64,000 nucleotides of DNA. Source: Archangium lansingense (GTDB lineage Bacteria > Myxococcota > Myxococcia > Myxococcales > Myxococcaceae). The stretch is from positions 12,446,501 through 12,510,500 of the forward strand of contig NZ_JAPNKA010000001.1 in NCBI RefSeq assembly GCF_026626635.1, given 5' to 3'. The position numbers and the translations under genes are program-made. Each line of letters opens with the position of its first letter. Position 1 is the first letter of the stretch. The notes beneath the pieces were generated by a model, which worked only from the letters and a program-made list of their open reading frames with translations, was not told where the DNA came from and did no database searches. Shown piece by piece: positions 33,756 to 44,331 of the stretch.

Positions 33756-34616
33756 TTGGCACGACTTCTACCGTGGCTACCGCTCGCTCTCCTCCTGACG
33801 GGGAGTGCGGCGGCGGCGCAGCAGCCTCCACTACCACCCCACGAGCGCCAGGAGCGGCAAGTCGTCGTTCCCAACAACGCCAACGAGCCGGTGCCGGAGG
33901 TGAGGGTGGCGGCCGGCATCGCCACCCTCCTCGTGTTCGACACGCCCATCGACAGGTCCTCGGTGGAGGTGGAGGGCCGGGCGATGCGCTTCCGGTTGGT
34001 GGACCCGGGCGAGCGCACCCTCGTTCTTGAGCCTCTCGTGGCACCAGGGGACGGAGAGCGGTTGGCCGTGCGGTTGCGGTTCAAGGACGGAGCCTCTCCG
34101 ACGTATGCCACCTTCGCCCTCATCTCCCACCCAGCGCTGGTGGATTCCCGGATGGATGTGGTGCGCCGTCAACGCACCCCAGAGGCACTGGAAGTAGCGC
34201 TCGCCCAATGTGAAGCGGCTGGGCCTGCCAGGCTGGTGCTGTCGGGGCAGTTGGATAGAGAGGGAGTCCAGGCCACGGACTTCCAAGGCACGATCCCCCC
34301 AGGCAATAAGAGCGGCCTTGCTGCGAAGAAAGGCACGGGCTACCGGGCCACTCGCTGGGCATTGCTGGCAATCCCTGTCAGCAACCTGCCCGGCCAGAAA
34401 CCCTGGGCACCTGGGTCCGCCCGCCTCTTCAACGCGGAGGGGACTCCGCTGGGTGTACGCCGGATCAGCATGGAGAGGCCGCAGCTCCAGCCTGGAGAGG
34501 CGGCACTCGTCGTGGTGGAGACGGATCCCCCCACCTCCGGCAAGCCCCCCTACCGCCTGGAGTTGCTGGACACGGAAGGTGGTCGGCTGCTTCCCATCCA
34601 CGACGTGCAGTTCTAG
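33756..34616 (+). CDS. DUF2381-family protein (myxobacterial paralogue family)
   Basis: A 286-residue protein starting at TTG 33756, with a signal peptide (about 1-21, LTGSAAAAQQP). It has the DUF2381 (TIGR02268) features: VPNNANEPVPEVRVAAGIATLLVFD near residues 40-60, and late strands PQLQPGEAALVVVE. This is a myxobacterial paralogue family, usually encoded next to a Ser/Thr kinase, and the kinase starts here 13 bases after its stop. It is probably periplasmic or secreted and may be a ligand or partner for that kinase. The Shine-Dalgarno of this gene lies in a perfect short hairpin (see separate entry). Confidence 0.8.
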   Translation: MARLLPWLPLALLLTGSAAAAQQPPLPPHERQERQVVVPNNANEPVPEVRVAAGIATLLVFDTPIDRSSVEVEGRAMRFRLVDPGERTLVLEPLVAPGDGERLAVRLRFKDGASPTYATFALISHPALVDSRMDVVRRQRTPEALEVALAQCEAAGPARLVLSGQLDREGVQATDFQGTIPPGNKSGLAAKKGTGYRATRWALLAIPVSNLPGQKPWAPGSARLFNAEGTPLGVRRISMERPQLQPGEAALVVVETDPPTSGKPPYRLELLDTEGGRLLPIHDVQF

Positions 34617-34629
34617 AAGGGCAGCCCCC

Positions 34630-36441
34630 ATGCCGACGGAAGCCCTGCACCCAGACCAACTCAAGCCCGACGACATGGTGGGGCCCTGGCGTATCGTCCA
34701 GGTGCTGGGCCGTGGAGGCTCCTCCCGCGTCTTCAAGGTGGAGCGGGAAGGCCGTCCCTACTCCATGAAGATGGCGCTGCACCCCGTCTCCGACTCCCAG
34801 GAAGCGCTTCAGGAGGAGGAGTATGTAGAGGAGAAGAGCGTCTACCGTCGGCTGGCGCGTGAGGCGGCGGCCCTCTTCACATACTCCTCCCACCCCAACC
34901 TGCTGCGCGTGTACGCGGTGGACTTCTGGCCCAACCCCAGCAAGGGCTACCCCTTCCTCGTCACCGACTTCGTGGACGGGGACACCTGGCACCAGTGGCG
35001 CTGGCGCAAGCCCCCTCACGCCGCTGGGTTGGTGGACACCTACTCCGATGTGGTGCGCACCGTGGGCGTGTTGCATGCGCGCGGCGTGTACCACCGGGAC
35101 TTGAAGGCGGAGAACCTCCTCATCCGCCGTGAGGACGGCCGGCCCTTCCTCATCGACTTCGGCACCGTGCGCCTGCCCGGAGCGCTCACGAAGACGCTGG
35201 GCCTGCCAGAGGGCGTCCTGCACCTATTGCCGCCCGAGCTCCTGGCCTACACGCGCACCGAAGCGTGGAAGCGAGGCGAGCCCTTCCAGGGGGGCGTGGC
35301 CGCGGACCTGTACGCCCTGGGAGTGCTGCTTTATCAGGCCCTCACGGACCTGCACCCCTTCAATCCTGAACTGACAGACAAGGAACTGGTGGCCGCCATC
35401 GCTACCGTCCCCCCTACCGCGCCCCACCTTCTCAACCCCCTGGCGCCGCGCTCCCTCAGCGACATCACCCTGAAGCTGCTGGAGAAGAAACCCGAGGCTC
35501 GCTACCCCGACACCGAAGCGCTGCTCCAGGCACTGGGAACGGCCGCTGAGCAGGAGAGAAAGTCTCCGGCCTGGAAGGTGCCCCTCACTCCGCCAGATGA
35601 CCCAGCGGAGGCGACGCTCGAGGAGAAGAAGGAGCGAGTTGCCCAGCACCGGAAAGCGGTGCCCGAGAATCATGTGGCTCGACCCCCGGAGAACGCTCCG
35701 TCGCAGGAGGGAGCTCAACCACCCACGGCGCGCAGCGCAGGGCGAAGTAGGTGGCTCGTTGCCCTGCTGGCGGGACTCCTCCTTCCTGGCGCTGTCGGAC
35801 TGCTCTCCGGACGAGCATTACTCGCGCCTACACCTGCGGCGGCGCCAAGTGCGTCCGCCCCTACTCAGAGAGGAACCCCGCCCGTGCTTCACCCCAGCCA
35901 AGCCCAGGACTCCGCCTCCTCCCCTCACAATTCCTCACTCTCAAGCCTCCTTGCCGCCTGGCTATGCGCCGCCACCAGCCTGGGTTGCCCCGCGGCCCAG
36001 GTGAAGCCCCCGGAGCCTGCGGACTGCTCCGAGGACGCACGCCGCGTCATGTTCGAGGAGTTGAAGCTAAGCCGGGGCCAGTACATCGTGGCCATCCTCG
36101 ACATCAACCAGCCTGGGGGTTCCCAGGAGGACGGCATCTACCGCAACGGCCCCATTGTTGGGCGCGTGGTCCAACAAGCCTATACGGACCCCGCCCTGCC
36201 CGGCGGTACCCTGCTTTATGGACAGCTCTGGACGGGCCCTGGGATCCAGGATCGGGACGGACTGGAGTCGGTCATTGGCCGCTACACCCAGGCCCTGTTG
36301 CCGGATGGCCGCAAGGTGCCAGTGTGCATCGTCTTGAACACACCCGCCTACGGGCGATGGATTAAAGGACCTGGCTCGACGTCCGACACTGCCGTGCTGC
36401 CGCGAGAGGTTACGATGAGCGCCGTCTTGCGCTGGCCTTGA
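34630..36441 (+). CDS. Ser/Thr protein kinase with DUF2381 partner
   Basis: The 603-residue kinase has a Gly loop VLGRGGSSRVFKV, Lys in YSMKMAL, HRDLKAENLL and DFGTVRLP, all intact, so it should be active. A Pro/Glu linker follows, then a transmembrane helix (about 373-392, WLVALLAGLLLPGAVGLLSG). A second hydrophobic stretch with Cys (about 440-455) and an extracytoplasmic domain (about 465-603) with ARRVMFEELKLSRGQYIVAI complete it. It lies 13 bases after the DUF2381 gene and likely forms an operon with it; the C-terminal domain may sense an envelope ligand. The ATG at 34630 follows AAGGG at nine bases. Confidence 0.84.
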   Translation: MPTEALHPDQLKPDDMVGPWRIVQVLGRGGSSRVFKVEREGRPYSMKMALHPVSDSQEALQEEEYVEEKSVYRRLAREAAALFTYSSHPNLLRVYAVDFWPNPSKGYPFLVTDFVDGDTWHQWRWRKPPHAAGLVDTYSDVVRTVGVLHARGVYHRDLKAENLLIRREDGRPFLIDFGTVRLPGALTKTLGLPEGVLHLLPPELLAYTRTEAWKRGEPFQGGVAADLYALGVLLYQALTDLHPFNPELTDKELVAAIATVPPTAPHLLNPLAPRSLSDITLKLLEKKPEARYPDTEALLQALGTAAEQERKSPAWKVPLTPPDDPAEATLEEKKERVAQHRKAVPENHVARPPENAPSQEGAQPPTARSAGRSRWLVALLAGLLLPGAVGLLSGRALLAPTPAAAPSASAPTQRGTPPVLHPSQAQDSASSPHNSSLSSLLAAWLCAATSLGCPAAQVKPPEPADCSEDARRVMFEELKLSRGQYIVAILDINQPGGSQEDGIYRNGPIVGRVVQQAYTDPALPGGTLLYGQLWTGPGIQDRDGLESVIGRYTQALLPDGRKVPVCIVLNTPAYGRWIKGPGSTSDTAVLPREVTMSAVLRWP

Positions 36442-36578
36442 GAGGTTCCCTACCGGACCAGGCCTGGCTCCATGATGGAGCCACACGAAGAGGTCGGTCA
36501 GAAGCCCACTGGCGAACGTGGACACGAAATGCTTTCGTGAACCCTTGCATCCCGACACACGAAGCCGGAGGTCCATAC

Positions 36579-37310
36579 ATGGGGGTTGCGACCGATCACG
36601 ATCTGACTCCGCTGCTCAATCGATGCAGCGATGAAGAGCTTCAGCCGCTCGTCGGATACATTTTGAAAGCATCAACCAACGAGCTCGACGGGTTCCCCGG
36701 ATACAAGGCCCGGCCTGGAGTTCCGTCAACGTACGTGTCGGAGATTGTCTATGAAATCAAGACCTTCGGCGGCAACACATTCGCCAATCTATTCCGGGAG
36801 GATGGTGTTCCCTATCGGGAAATCGTCCAGGACGTGGCCAAACGCTTGAAGCTCCGCATCCCGGAGAACGCGAGCATTGAGGAGTGGGAGAGTGGCATCG
36901 TCACCAAGGTGCTGCAAGACATGCTGAAGAAGATGTCACCCGAGGAACGGCAGCGGCTGGATGACGCGTTCGCCGCAGCGGGGCAGGCGGCGGGAGACAG
37001 AGGAGCCACCCTGCCATTGAGCGTGCTCCTGCTCCAAGGGGGCGTGAACCTGTCCGGATTCATGGCCTACCGTCTGGCCACTATCGTGGCCAATGCCGTG
37101 GCGCGAGCCGTCCTGGGACGCGGGCTTTCGATCGGAGCCAATGCGGCACTCATGCGGGTATTGGGGCTCGCCACCGGCCCCATTGGCTGGGTGCTTTCGG
37201 CTTTATGGGCGGCGTTCGACTTGGCGGGCCCGGCCTTCCGGGTGACGCTGCCTTGCGTCTGCCACGTGGCGTTCCTGCGCCAGAAGCACGCCTACGGGAG
37301 GGAGCTGTGA
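36579..37310 (+). CDS. YaaW-like (UPF0174 / ubiquinol-cytochrome c chaperone-fold) protein
   Basis: A 243-residue protein that resembles E. coli YaaW along its length: EIKTFGGNTFANLFR, YREIVQDVAKRLKL, a Glu-rich stretch with KKMSPEERQRLDDAF, and a C-terminal hydrophobic region (GLATGPIGWVLSALWAAFDLAGPAFRVTLP). The family function is not established. The ATG at 36579 has GGAGG eight bases upstream; the open frame before it has no homology. Its TGA overlaps the GTG start of the next gene (GTGA), so the two are co-translated. Placement after the kinase suggests a joint locus, but the 137-base gap leaves a separate promoter possible. Confidence 0.75.
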   Translation: MGVATDHDLTPLLNRCSDEELQPLVGYILKASTNELDGFPGYKARPGVPSTYVSEIVYEIKTFGGNTFANLFREDGVPYREIVQDVAKRLKLRIPENASIEEWESGIVTKVLQDMLKKMSPEERQRLDDAFAAAGQAAGDRGATLPLSVLLLQGGVNLSGFMAYRLATIVANAVARAVLGRGLSIGANAALMRVLGLATGPIGWVLSALWAAFDLAGPAFRVTLPCVCHVAFLRQKHAYGREL

Positions 37311-38272
37311 ACGGCTCGACCATCTCTGTCGCGTTCGAGGTCCCCGCGTGGATCCGCCGGGGGTTGGAGGCTGGGGAGTTGATTAGGCGTGGCGGGGTCG
37401 TGCAGCGCGTGGATGGACCCGTCGTCATGTGGTTGCGTGAGGCCGGTGGACTCCGGGAGGTGCTAGAGAAGCAGCCCGCGCCCTCCGCGAACGAGGCGCT
37501 GCAGGGTGCATTGGCGAGAGCGGGGGTGCCCATGACCAGCGCGGTGGTACTGCCCGCGCTCCAACTCGGGCTCACGGCGATCGGGTTTGCCCTGCTGTAC
37601 CGCAAGCTCGGCTGTATCCAGGAGCGGCTGGACGAGGTGCTGAATCGACTCGCCGAACTGAAGCTGGAGGTGTCGTGGCTAAACCGACGCGCGGATGCGG
37701 CGGTGTTCGCGCGCTCCGCAGCGGCCATCGAGTCCGCGCAATGGGCGGAACGGACCGGCCGGCTCGAACAGCTGGTCACGTTGCGGCACGCGTTCACGGA
37801 AGCCTGTGCCCACCACCAGGCGCTGCTTGCAGAGGCCCTCAGAGCCGGACGGGCCCACGCGCATGCGGAAGCATACGGCGCACATCTGATGGCCCTAGCT
37901 CAGCTAGGGCTCGCGCGGGCACGCTGCGATTCCCTTCTAGATGGTCCGGCACGAGCCTGGGAGCACTTCAATCCTGTCAGACGGCACGTGGAGCACTTCG
38001 CCGAATCCCTGAGGGCACCGCTGCGAGAGCTCCAGAAGCACCCGGAGCTCCTCATGATGGAGCCCACGGCCCAGGCCTCCGTTCGCGAGACACTCCGCTC
38101 CACCAGAATGGCGGAGGACGGGCTCGTGACGCTCGGAACCCAGCTCGATCATTGTGCCCGCCATCGCCTCTCTTGGCAGGAGTGGGAAGCCATTGGCGCT
38201 GGAGATGGAGATGCGCGGGTGCTGCTGCTCCTGCCTGAACCTGCCTCCTCGAGCACGGCGGATCGCCGGTAG
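37307..38272 (+). CDS. Helical membrane-associated protein coupled to the YaaW-like gene
   Basis: A 321-residue protein of unknown family starting at GTG 37307, which overlaps the YaaW-like stop (GTGA) and has GGGAGG just before it. One hydrophobic helix is seen near residues 78-95 (SAVVLPALQLGLTAIGFALL), followed by a long helical, possibly coiled-coil region (LGCIQERLDEVLNRLAELKLEVSWL) and an Ala/Leu/Arg-rich C terminus. The N-terminal 60 residues are strand-rich (ISVAFEVPAWIRRGLEAGELIRRGGVVQRVDG). Tight coupling suggests it works with the YaaW-like protein, perhaps as a membrane-linked pair. The function cannot be stated. Confidence 0.7.
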   Translation: MNGSTISVAFEVPAWIRRGLEAGELIRRGGVVQRVDGPVVMWLREAGGLREVLEKQPAPSANEALQGALARAGVPMTSAVVLPALQLGLTAIGFALLYRKLGCIQERLDEVLNRLAELKLEVSWLNRRADAAVFARSAAAIESAQWAERTGRLEQLVTLRHAFTEACAHHQALLAEALRAGRAHAHAEAYGAHLMALAQLGLARARCDSLLDGPARAWEHFNPVRRHVEHFAESLRAPLRELQKHPELLMMEPTAQASVRETLRSTRMAEDGLVTLGTQLDHCARHRLSWQEWEAIGAGDGDARVLLLLPEPASSSTADRR

Positions 38273-38284
38273 CGGATGTTCCCC

Positions 38285-40105
38285 CTACTCCCGGCGGCCC
38301 GAGAGCAGCTGGGTGAGCTGGCGCGCCACCTGGGCGCACTGCTCGGCGTCGCGGGCCTCCAAGGCGGAGAAGCCGGTGGCCAGCAGCGAGCGCACGTTGA
38401 TCATCGCCGCGTCCGCCTCGTCACTGGGGTTCTCCTCGGCGGTGCGCTGCAGCAGCTTCGCCAGCTTCTCGCCGCGCTCCAGCAGCTTGCGGAACGTCTC
38501 CTCCGTCTTCTTCGCGTCCGCCTGCGCCTGCTTCTGCGCGTACGCCGCCTGCTCCTTCACGAGCCGCTCGGCCTCCTGGCCCGGCAGGTGGGGACGCGCC
38601 TCCAGCTTCACGGCCTCGCTCAGTCCCGTCTTCAGGTCCGTGGCGCGCACCGAGAGCGTGCCCTCGTTGGACAGCTCGAACGTCACCTCCAGCGGCGTGT
38701 CCCCGCGCGAGGCGCCCTGCAAGTTGCGCAGCACCACCTCGCCCAGCTTGCGGTTCTCGTCCTGCAGCTCGCTCTCGCCCTGGTAGATGGGGATGCGCGC
38801 CTCCGTCTGCCCGTGACGGCCCGGGTGGAAGACGTCCTTGGCCACCACCGGCACGGAGCTGTTCCGGGGAATCAGGTGCCGCACCTTCCCCCCCATCACG
38901 CCCACGCCCAGCGAGTTGCCCACCACGTCCAGCAGCAGCGCGGCGCCCGACTGGCGCGCCAGCTCGTCCGCGTGGATGGCCGCTCCCAGCGCCACCGCCT
39001 CGTCCGGGTTCACCTCCGTGGAGGGCGACTTGCCGAAGAAGTCCGACACCAGCCGGCGAATCAGCGGCACGCGCGTCATGCCGCCCACCAGCAGCACCGT
39101 GCCCACCGAGTGCGGGTCCATCCCCGCTTCCTTCATCACCGACTCGCACACCGCGAGGCAGCGCTTGGACAGCGGCTCACACAGCTGCTCGAAGAAGCTC
39201 CGCGTCAGCGCCGTCTCCAGGCCCGTCAGCTTGCGCGCCGGCTGGGTATGGTCGCCCAGCCCCGCCAGGGAGATGAGCGTCTCCTCGTACTCCGTCAGCT
39301 CGCGCTTGGCCTGCTCCGCGGCCACCTTCAGCTTGTGCATGGACACCACGTCCCGATGCACCAGCTCGCGGTGGTTGTCGTCCACCTGCGCCAGCAGCCA
39401 GTCGACAATCCTCAGGTCGAAGTCCTCGCCGCCCAGCGCCGGGTCGCCGCCGGTGGCCTTCACCTCATAGACGCCGTCGGTAATCTCCAGGACGGTGACA
39501 TCGAAGGTGCCGCCGCCCAGGTCGAACACGAGCGCATGGCCCTGGAAGCCGCGCGACAGTCCGTAGGCGAGCGCCGCGGCGGTGGGCTCGTTGATGAGGC
39601 GGATGACGTCCAGCCCAGCAATGGAGGCAGCTTCTCGCGTGGCCTGGCGCTGACTGTCATCGAAGTTGGCCGGGACGGTGATGACGCACTTGCTCACCCC
39701 GCGCCCGAAGAAGGCCTCGGCGTCCAGCTTGAGCTCGCCCAGAATCATCGCCGACACCTGGGTGACGGGCACGGTGCGCCCCGCCATCTTCACGCGCACG
39801 TCCCCGGTGTTGCCGCCCGCCAGGTGGTAGGGCACCACCGCCTTGGCCTCCTGCACCAACTCTGGGGTGAAGCGCCGCCCGATGAAGCGCTTGGTGGCCC
39901 ACACCACGCAGTCGGGGTGCTCCTGGGCGAGCTCCTGGGCCTTGGTGCCCACCACGCGCTCGGCCAGCTTGGGGGTGAGTCCCACGACAGAGGGCGTCAG
40001 CCGCCCTCCCGTGCGCGAGGGGATGATGCGAGGCCGGCCCTCCTCTACGGAGGCCACGGCGCTGTTGGTAGTGCCCAGGTCGATGCCGATGACGGGGTCG
40101 CGCAT
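38285..40105 (-). CDS. Hsp70-family chaperone (DnaK-like)
   Basis: The 606-residue protein has the DnaK nucleotide-binding signatures: phosphate 1 GIDLGTTNSA (7-16), phosphate 2 FDLGGGTFDVTVLE (about 195-208) and the third signature VLLVGGMTRVPLI (about 330-342). The substrate-binding domain is recognisable (IPRNSSVPV, and the ELSNEGTLSVRATD strand) and the C-terminal helical lid is long and Ala/Gln-rich. It refolds or holds proteins using ATP with a DnaJ partner. The lack of neighbouring dnaJ or grpE genes and the shorter length (DnaK is about 640) suggest a paralogue rather than the main DnaK. No CIRCE element is visible upstream. It is divergent from atpH. Confidence 0.88.
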   Translation of the reverse strand: MRDPVIGIDLGTTNSAVASVEEGRPRIIPSRTGGRLTPSVVGLTPKLAERVVGTKAQELAQEHPDCVVWATKRFIGRRFTPELVQEAKAVVPYHLAGGNTGDVRVKMAGRTVPVTQVSAMILGELKLDAEAFFGRGVSKCVITVPANFDDSQRQATREAASIAGLDVIRLINEPTAAALAYGLSRGFQGHALVFDLGGGTFDVTVLEITDGVYEVKATGGDPALGGEDFDLRIVDWLLAQVDDNHRELVHRDVVSMHKLKVAAEQAKRELTEYEETLISLAGLGDHTQPARKLTGLETALTRSFFEQLCEPLSKRCLAVCESVMKEAGMDPHSVGTVLLVGGMTRVPLIRRLVSDFFGKSPSTEVNPDEAVALGAAIHADELARQSGAALLLDVVGNSLGVGVMGGKVRHLIPRNSSVPVVAKDVFHPGRHGQTEARIPIYQGESELQDENRKLGEVVLRNLQGASRGDTPLEVTFELSNEGTLSVRATDLKTGLSEAVKLEARPHLPGQEAERLVKEQAAYAQKQAQADAKKTEETFRKLLERGEKLAKLLQRTAEENPSDEADAAMINVRSLLATGFSALEARDAEQCAQVARQLTQLLSGRRE

Positions 40106-40303
40106 TGAAGAAGAGCTGGTGTCCGGGGGCTGAGTCGGGGGGGGCCTGTCTTCGCATGATACGCCGGAGATGCGCGCTTCCGGAGTCCCCCCTGGACCCC
40201 CACCTGGCGGGTACAGCCCCAGGGGAACTTATTGGAGACTCCGTACAAGGCACACGGCCTGGCGTTGCCCCGGGCCGGGGGGCGTGCTAAGGGCCGCCGC
40301 GCC

Positions 40304-40849
40304 ATGGTGAACGTGTCAATCGCCCGCCGTTACGCCCGCGCGCTCCTCGACGTCGCCACTGAAGCTGGCCGCGCCGATGCCGTGTCGGAGCAGCTCTCCT
40401 CTTTCTCCAGTTCCATCGGCCAGAGCCGTGAGCTGGCGGACGTGCTGTTCAACCCGGCCTTCACCCGCGACCAGCGCACTGGCGTGGTCGAGGCGCTGCT
40501 CAAGGCGATCGGCCCCGTGGAGCCCGTGCTCGCCAACAGCCTGCGCCTGCTGGTGGACCGCAACCGGCTGGGCTACCTGCCGGACATCGCCCGCCTCTAC
40601 CGCGACATGGTGGATGCCCAGGCCGGGCGCGTGCGCGGCCACGTCACCAGCGCCGTCCCCCTGTCCACCGACACGCTCCAGTCCCTGGCGGGCAACCTCA
40701 AGCAGCTCACCCAGCGCAACGTGGTGCTGGAGTCCCGCGTGGACCCCTCCGTCCTCGGTGGCATCGCCGCCCAGGTCGGCAGCACCCTCTATGACGGCAC
40801 CCTGCGCACCCAGCTCGAGCAGCTTCGCCGCGAGCTGAAGCAGCGCTAA
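40304..40849 (+). CDS. atpH: F1F0 ATP synthase subunit delta
   Basis: A 181-residue protein matching the ATP synthase delta (OSCP) family: SIARRYARALLDVATEAG at the N terminus, FNPAFTRDQRTGVVEALL and LVDRNRLGYLPDIARLYRDM in the middle, and the C-terminal signature VLESRVDPSVLGGIAAQVGS. It joins the F1 head to the peripheral stalk. The ATG at 40304 gives the expected N terminus. A sensor kinase gene follows before atpA, which is unusual; delta and alpha are normally adjacent. Confidence 0.93.
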   Translation: MVNVSIARRYARALLDVATEAGRADAVSEQLSSFSSSIGQSRELADVLFNPAFTRDQRTGVVEALLKAIGPVEPVLANSLRLLVDRNRLGYLPDIARLYRDMVDAQAGRVRGHVTSAVPLSTDTLQSLAGNLKQLTQRNVVLESRVDPSVLGGIAAQVGSTLYDGTLRTQLEQLRRELKQR

Positions 40850-40982
40850 CCGTCTCGCCGGTGGACTCCGGAGGAAGCCGAGCTGTCGGCTCCTCCCCAC
40901 TTCCCGGCAAGCCCGGTATTCCCAGCGGGCCAGGGAACGGCTATGGTGGGGCCGCACGGGTCCCAGCTCGTGCCCTTTCCCC

Positions 40983-42458
40983 ATGGCGCAGCCCGTCCTC
41001 CACCGCCCCCACGCCGCCGCTCCGGCCTCTGCTGTTCCCGAGGAGGCTCATTCCTGTTTCGGAACGCTCCTGCAGGCATCGGGTCTCGGACTGGCCTTCC
41101 TGGACAAGGAGCTGCGCTTCCGGTTCGTCAACACCCCCCTGATCACCCTGACGGGGATGCCCAGCAGTGCGTACGAGGGCCGCTCCACGGGTGAAGTATG
41201 GCCCGGACTGGCTCCGGGACTGGTGCCGCTGCTGACGCGCGCCCTGGCCGGTGAGTCGTCGGTGGGCACGCGGGTGTCCGGTCCCCTGAACGCCTCCGGG
41301 GGCGTGCGTCACTTCCGGATGTGGCTGATGCCGGCGTCCTCGGGCGGTCTGCGCTCGGGCGTGGGCATCATGATGGAGGACGAGACGGAGCGCGTGGAGA
41401 AGGAGCTGGCCCTGCGCGCGAGCGAGGAACGGCTGCGCGGCCTCGTGGCTGTCTCGTGTGATGGCTACTTCCTGCATGACTCGGGGGTCATCCTCGAGGT
41501 GAGCCGCTCGCTGGCCAACCTCTTCGGCTGCGCGCCGGAGGAGATGGTGGGCCAGCCGCAGGCGCGCTGGGTGGCGCCCGAGTCCCGCGATGCAGTGCAG
41601 CGGGCGATGTCGCGGCAGGTGGAGTCTCCCTACGAGCTGATGGGGCTGCGCGCCGACGGCAAACGGCTCTTCCTGGAGGTGCTGGGACGGACGGTGGAGT
41701 ACGCCGGACGCACCGTGCGGATGACGGCTGTGTGGGACATCAGCGCGCGCAAGGCCGCCGAGGAGGCCGCGGCCCGGGCCGACGCCTTCAGGGATCAGCT
41801 TCTGGGCGTGGTGGGGCACGACTTGCGCACCCCGCTCTACGCCATCCAGCTCAGTGCGGGGGCGCTCCAGCGGGGCGGAGGGCTGACCGAGAACCAGGCG
41901 CGCCAGGTGGCTCACGTGTCCACGGCCACCAGGCGCATGGAGCGGATGATCCACGAGCTGCTGGACTTCACCCGCGCCCGACTGGCCGGTGGCATCCCCG
42001 TGCGCCCCACGCCGCTGTCGCTCGACAAGCTGCTGGAGCGGGTGGTGGAGGAGTTCCAGGTGTCCCACCCCACCCGGCTGATCGCCTCCAAGGTGGAGGG
42101 AGACGTCCGGGGGAGCTGGGACGAGTCGCGGCTCGGCCAGCTGCTGGACAACCTGGTGGGCAATGCGGTGCAGCACAGCCCCGAGGACACCCCGGTCGAG
42201 GTGAAGGTGGCGGGGGTGCCCGACGGTATCACCCTGACGGTGCGCAACGAGGGCCCGCCGGTGCCGCTGGAGGAGCGGGCCACCCTCTTCGAGCCCTTCA
42301 AGCGCGGCAAGCGCGCCAGTGGCGACGGACTGGGCCTGGGCCTCTACATCGCCCGGCAGATCGTCGTGGCCCATGGGGGCCGCATCTCGGTGGAGTCCGG
42401 AGTGGGGCTGGGGACGCGCTTCATCGTCTGGCTCCCCCGGCACGCCCCGGGCGCCTGA
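40983..42458 (+). CDS. PAS-domain sensor histidine kinase located between atpH and atpA
   Basis: A 491-residue soluble kinase with two PAS regions (about 26-135, LQASGLGLAFLDKELRFRFV, and 150-255). A HisKA domain follows with GVVGHDLRTPLYAI (phospho-His about 279), and HATPase_c with NLVGNAVQHSPEDTP and GLGLGLYIARQIV. No transmembrane helix is seen. It lies 133 bases after atpH and 164 before atpA on the same strand, so it could be transcribed with them, though both gaps are long enough for promoters. A link between energy state and signalling is possible but not shown. Its architecture is close to that of the kinase at 1186-3093 (both have GHDLR(S/T)P and a very similar C terminus). Confidence 0.86.
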   Translation: MAQPVLHRPHAAAPASAVPEEAHSCFGTLLQASGLGLAFLDKELRFRFVNTPLITLTGMPSSAYEGRSTGEVWPGLAPGLVPLLTRALAGESSVGTRVSGPLNASGGVRHFRMWLMPASSGGLRSGVGIMMEDETERVEKELALRASEERLRGLVAVSCDGYFLHDSGVILEVSRSLANLFGCAPEEMVGQPQARWVAPESRDAVQRAMSRQVESPYELMGLRADGKRLFLEVLGRTVEYAGRTVRMTAVWDISARKAAEEAAARADAFRDQLLGVVGHDLRTPLYAIQLSAGALQRGGGLTENQARQVAHVSTATRRMERMIHELLDFTRARLAGGIPVRPTPLSLDKLLERVVEEFQVSHPTRLIASKVEGDVRGSWDESRLGQLLDNLVGNAVQHSPEDTPVEVKVAGVPDGITLTVRNEGPPVPLEERATLFEPFKRGKRASGDGLGLGLYIARQIVVAHGGRISVESGVGLGTRFIVWLPRHAPGA

Positions 42459-42622
42459 GAGGGAAACCCCTCCCCGCTAGTGACACTTACAGCGCCGATG
42501 ACAACCGGTGCCCAGAGGAGCCCTTGCGCGTTGCGGTGGGGGGGTACGCATGGTAAGGGGGCCCCGCGATTTAAGTTTCTCTGGCGGCATTCCCACCGGC
42601 CGCCCCTGTGCAAGGACGCAAG

Positions 42623-44170
<1,548 letters not shown>

Positions 44171-44198
44171 CCAGCGCCACGAGCTGAAGCCTCACCAC

Positions 44199-44232
44199 AA
44201 GCCCCGCGCTCCCGATAAGGGACGCGGGGCTT
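44199..44232 (+). terminator. Terminator after atpA
   Basis: AAGCCCCGCG (44199-44208) pairs with CGCGGGGCTT (44223-44232); inside it CCC and GGG extend the stem. TTCGTGTTTC follows. It sits 29 bases after the atpA stop, so transcription should end here, in agreement with atpA being last in its operon. Confidence 0.8.
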
Positions 44233-44280
44233 CGTGTTTCAGAGCCGGATGCTTCAATGAAGCCCACACCGCGTCACTTC

Positions 44281-44313
44281 CCCTCGCCCTCCGGGAGAGG
44301 GTCGGGGTGAGGG
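44281..44313. repeat. Intergenic palindromic repeat (CCCTCxCCC...GGGAGAGGG type)
   Basis: A C-rich arm, a GGGAGAGGG arm and a following GGGGTGAGGG form a dyad-rich element between atpA and the convergent gene. This kind of sequence recurs between genes in many proteobacterial genomes and may act as a mobile palindromic unit or as a bidirectional terminator. Copy number here cannot be judged from one window. Confidence 0.45.
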
Positions 44314-44331
44314 TATCCGGACCCCGGGTTG

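Noticed and set aside
40106..40303. Heat-shock CIRCE element before the Hsp70 gene.
   Set aside because: No TTAGCACTC-N9-GAGTGCTAA like dyad can be found in the divergent region.
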